Assembly: GCA_900769325.1 (NCBI GenBank)
Contig: CAAGGF010000059.1
Location: 1-40,796 of the forward strand
Length of the DNA stretch: 40,796 bases
Reading direction: 5' to 3'
Source of the DNA: Spirochaetia bacterium
Lineage (GTDB): Bacteria > Spirochaetota > Spirochaetia > Treponematales > Treponemataceae
The notes below the pieces were generated by a model, which saw nothing but the letters and a program-made list of their open reading frames with translations, ran no database searches and had not been told where the DNA came from. Positions 38,913-40,796 of the stretch are shown piece by piece. The position numbers were made by a program, and so were the translations under genes. The stretch's first letter is position 1. Each line of letters opens with the position of its first letter.

Positions 38913-40325
38913 TTATTTCAATCTTAAAATTCCGACTGACTGAAGAAAAAGAATAAACAAAAGAATCGGGGCAACATATTTTATCATTATATTGAAAAGC
39001 CATTTTCTGCCAAATTTTTCACCATTTTTTGTAATTTCATCCGTGATTGATTCAGTTTTAATTACCCAGCCGACTAAAACACAAGTTAAAATTGCTACAA
39101 TCGGCATCATAAAATTGTTGCTGATGTAATCCATTATATCAAGAATCTGACCGACAGAACCGTTCGGGAGTTTTAATTCAAAATAAAGTTTATTATAACC
39201 GAGACAGACAAAAATTCCAGCGATTAACGCAATTCCGGCTTCAATTAAAACTGCTTTTGTACGCGAAAGATGGAACTGGTCGATAATACTTGAAACAATT
39301 GCTTCCATTACGGAAACTGCACTTGTAATCGCCGCAAAAAGAACGAGTGCAAAGAACATAATTCCGATTACAACTCCGATTTTTCCCATCGCAGCAAAAA
39401 CTTTTGGAAGAACAACGAACATAAGGGAAGGACCTGCAGCCATATTTTCTTCGCCCATAAAAACTACAACAGCCGGAATAATCATAATTCCTGCAAGAAT
39501 TGCAACTGCTGAATCAAAAATTTCGATTTGGTTAACAGATTTTACGAGATTTGCATCATCGTGAACATAAGAACCGTAAGCGACCATAATTCCCATCGCG
39601 ATGCTCAAACTGTAAAAAAGCTGACCCATTGCATCTACAACAACCGTCAAGAACTTTCCGATTGTCATTCCATCAAAATTTGGAACGAGATAAATTTTTA
39701 ATCCCTGAAGACCAGTTCGCGTGATGACTTCGTTTGTTTCTGAATTTATTGCTGAATCTTTTAATGTAAGTGAAAAAATTGAAATTGCAATTACAAGAAT
39801 CAAAAGAACAGGCATAATGATTTTTGAAGTCGCCTCGATTCCTTTATTTATGCCGTTAAAAACAATTAAAGAAACTGCGAAAAGAAAAATCATAAATAAT
39901 AAAATTGGTTCCCATTGAGCAGTTATAAAAGAAGAAAAATATGAATCAGTTGCTGCAAGAGAACCTTCGCCCGTAAGAAAAACAAGAAGATATTTTAAAA
40001 CCCAGCCGCCGATTACACAATAATACGGCATGATTATAAGCGGAACAAGGCAACTTAAAACGCCGAGAGGTTTCCATCCTGATTTTAATTTTGAATATGC
40101 AGTAAGAGGGCCTTGCCTTGTTTTACGACCGATTGCAACTTCTGCCGTTAAAAGTGCAAATCCAAAAGTAACTGCAAGAATCAGATAAACGAAAACAAAA
40201 ATTCCGCCGCCGTCTTTTGAGGCAAGATACGGAAAACGCCAAATGTTTCCAAGCCCGACAGCACTACCAGCCGCCGCCAACACAAAACCGATTGAACCTT
40301 TAAATGTATTTCTATTCTTTTCCAT
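38913..40325 (-). CDS. Sodium-dependent transporter, NSS (SNF) family
   Basis: A 470-residue inner-membrane symporter with about 11-12 membrane segments of the LeuT fold, importing an amino acid or related solute with sodium. The diagnostic N-terminus is present: FVLAAAGSAVGLGNIWRFPY near 13-32, which forms the unwound TM1 that binds sodium and substrate. TM6-type VVDAMGQLFYSLSIAMGIMV near 225-244 is also seen. Length fits bacterial NSS proteins. Substrate cannot be told. No RBS is seen before the ATG, and a promoter sits six bases upstream, so the message is probably leaderless. A strong terminator follows. Confidence 0.94.
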   Translation of the reverse strand: MEKNRNTFKGSIGFVLAAAGSAVGLGNIWRFPYLASKDGGGIFVFVYLILAVTFGFALLTAEVAIGRKTRQGPLTAYSKLKSGWKPLGVLSCLVPLIIMPYYCVIGGWVLKYLLVFLTGEGSLAATDSYFSSFITAQWEPILLFMIFLFAVSLIVFNGINKGIEATSKIIMPVLLILVIAISIFSLTLKDSAINSETNEVITRTGLQGLKIYLVPNFDGMTIGKFLTVVVDAMGQLFYSLSIAMGIMVAYGSYVHDDANLVKSVNQIEIFDSAVAILAGIMIIPAVVVFMGEENMAAGPSLMFVVLPKVFAAMGKIGVVIGIMFFALVLFAAITSAVSVMEAIVSSIIDQFHLSRTKAVLIEAGIALIAGIFVCLGYNKLYFELKLPNGSVGQILDIMDYISNNFMMPIVAILTCVLVGWVIKTESITDEITKNGEKFGRKWLFNIMIKYVAPILLFILFLQSVGILRLK

Positions 40326-40331
40326 TGTAAA

Positions 40332-40360
40332 AGCATAACAATATAATGAAATGTAATCAA
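40332..40360 (-). promoter_or_regulatory. Promoter of the NSS transporter gene, placed for a leaderless mRNA
   Basis: Minus strand: -35 TTGATT (40360-40355), 17-base spacer, -10 TATGCT (40337-40332), then six bases (TTTACA) before the ATG at 40325. Both boxes match consensus at four of six positions. Confidence 0.5.
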
Positions 40361-40397
40361 TAACCTAATCATTATCAAACAGACTATACAGCAGATT

Positions 40398-40613
40398 TTA
40401 AAATTCTGTTAAATTATCCGTGTAAAGTTCTTTTGGCATAAAATTTGGAGTTTCATCGGCAAATTTTATTACTTTTGAAGTCGCCGAATCAAATGTAAAA
40501 GAATAAAGGCAGCAATTATAATTCTTCTGGCGTGGAAATTCTGCACCGCGTTTGTTCATTTCACGGATAACAGAATTTATGATTCCGCCGTGACAGACGA
40601 TTAAAATGTCGCC
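40398..40613 (-). pseudogene. 3' fragment of a histidine-phosphatase (phosphoglycerate-mutase-like) gene, cut by an IS
   Basis: The last 71 codons of a gene whose N-terminal part is missing from this side of the insertion. The fragment opens GDILIVCHGGIINSVIREMN, where CHGG is the second catalytic His block of the family (usually LIVTHGG), and ends at a TAA at 40400-40398. Directly before the GDI block the frame meets a stop codon from the inserted element. The 5' half probably lies beyond the element, outside the window. Confidence 0.8.
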
Positions 40614-40796
40614 TTAAAATGAGTGCGTAAAACGACACAGAAAAAGGAGCAGATTTAAGGTGCAAACAGCCGATAAATTAAACAGGGCGGTAGGCACATG
40701 GCAAAGAAACGACAGTCATTCAGCAAGGATTTCAAGGCAAAAGTTACACTTGAAGCATTACGAGAAGAATCTACGATTCAGGAAACTGCAGTAAAG
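40614..40796 (+). mobile_element. Left end of an IS3-family insertion sequence, runs off the window
   Basis: The junction is at 40613/40614, where phosphatase coding sequence stops. The left end, near TGAGTGCGTAAAACGACAC (40620-40638), precedes a transposase OrfA gene. Right end and target duplication are outside the window, so the exact first base may shift by a few positions. Confidence 0.75.
40698..40796 (+). CDS. IS3-family transposase OrfA, 5' part only
   Basis: The first 33 codons of the helix-turn-helix OrfA of an IS3-type element: MAKKRQSFSKDFKAKVTLEA, then LREESTIQETAVK, the usual N-terminus that binds the element ends. A GGCGG/TAGG-rich stretch precedes the ATG. OrfA is normally followed by OrfB through a programmed frameshift; that part is beyond the window. 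The insertion breaks the histidine-phosphatase gene on the other strand. Confidence 0.85.
   Translation, partial: MAKKRQSFSKDFKAKVTLEALREESTIQETAVK

Noticed and set aside
1..40796. CRISPR arrays, tRNA, rRNA, tmRNA or prophage genes
   Set aside because: No regularly spaced direct repeats, no cloverleaf with a conserved T-loop, and no phage structural genes were seen on either strand by reading.

Overview
The window looks like a chromosomal stretch from a low-GC spirochaete, most likely a gut- or rumen-type Treponema. The reasons are A/T-rich coding DNA, many lipoproteins with spirochaete-like lipoboxes, a phenylalanyl-tRNA synthetase beta chain of the archaeal/eukaryotic kind known from spirochaetes, and Treponema-like intergenic repeats. 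The species call is inference; no rRNA or tRNA gene is present to anchor it.

Layout. 1-1640: end of an LPS-transport operon (lptA-like, lptB). 1726-5609: a minus-strand cluster of three exported proteins (two lipoproteins, one barrel-like protein) behind a promoter whose spacer is a 13-A homopolymer, a candidate phase switch. 5640-6660: repeats, a strong candidate small RNA, a one-domain CBM48 protein and the metK leader. 6657-9962: metK, nth and an MscS channel, with three copies of a 145-bp mosaic repeat. 9999-13125: an HD-GYP protein fused to a GNAT acetyltransferase, a truncated GyrI-like gene, and a PerR-type Fur regulator that seems to start at AUC. 13290-16869: a PTPS/QueD-like protein convergent with queH, which follows a pheT carrying a C-terminal EMAPII-like tRNA-binding domain. 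17271-18932: a PadR / HAAS-DUF4097 / PspC envelope-stress-like operon with an operator inside its promoter.

18991-21492 is the main accessory feature: a complete 2,486-bp transposon with 25-bp inverted ends and an 8-bp target duplication (TTAATATT). It holds only the C-terminal stub of an IS1595-like transposase plus two overlapping cargo genes: an EcoRI-type adenine methyltransferase and a DUF262-HNH protein. This reads as a compact mobile modification/restriction (or modification-sensing) module.

21514-26359: minus-strand operon of a LysM-M23 peptidase, a zinc-ribbon protein, a beta-propeller protein with a degenerate NodB domain, and a lipoprotein. 26411-30640: overlapping plus-strand operon lepB, class B PBP with PASTA-like tail, and a DUF115 protein. 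30868-36072: a variant HD-GYP protein, purD and tex. 36089-36231: four perfect hairpins in a row. 36245-40325: a thioredoxin-fold lipoprotein, an RluA-type pseudouridine synthase, a CmpB-like membrane protein and an NSS sodium symporter. 40398-40796: the 3' part of a histidine phosphatase gene cut by the left end of an IS3-type element that runs off the window.

Transcription signals are unusually readable. Several promoters are near consensus, and for purD, the CmpB-like gene, the NSS gene and lepB the -10 box lies so close to the start codon that the mRNAs should be leaderless or almost so.
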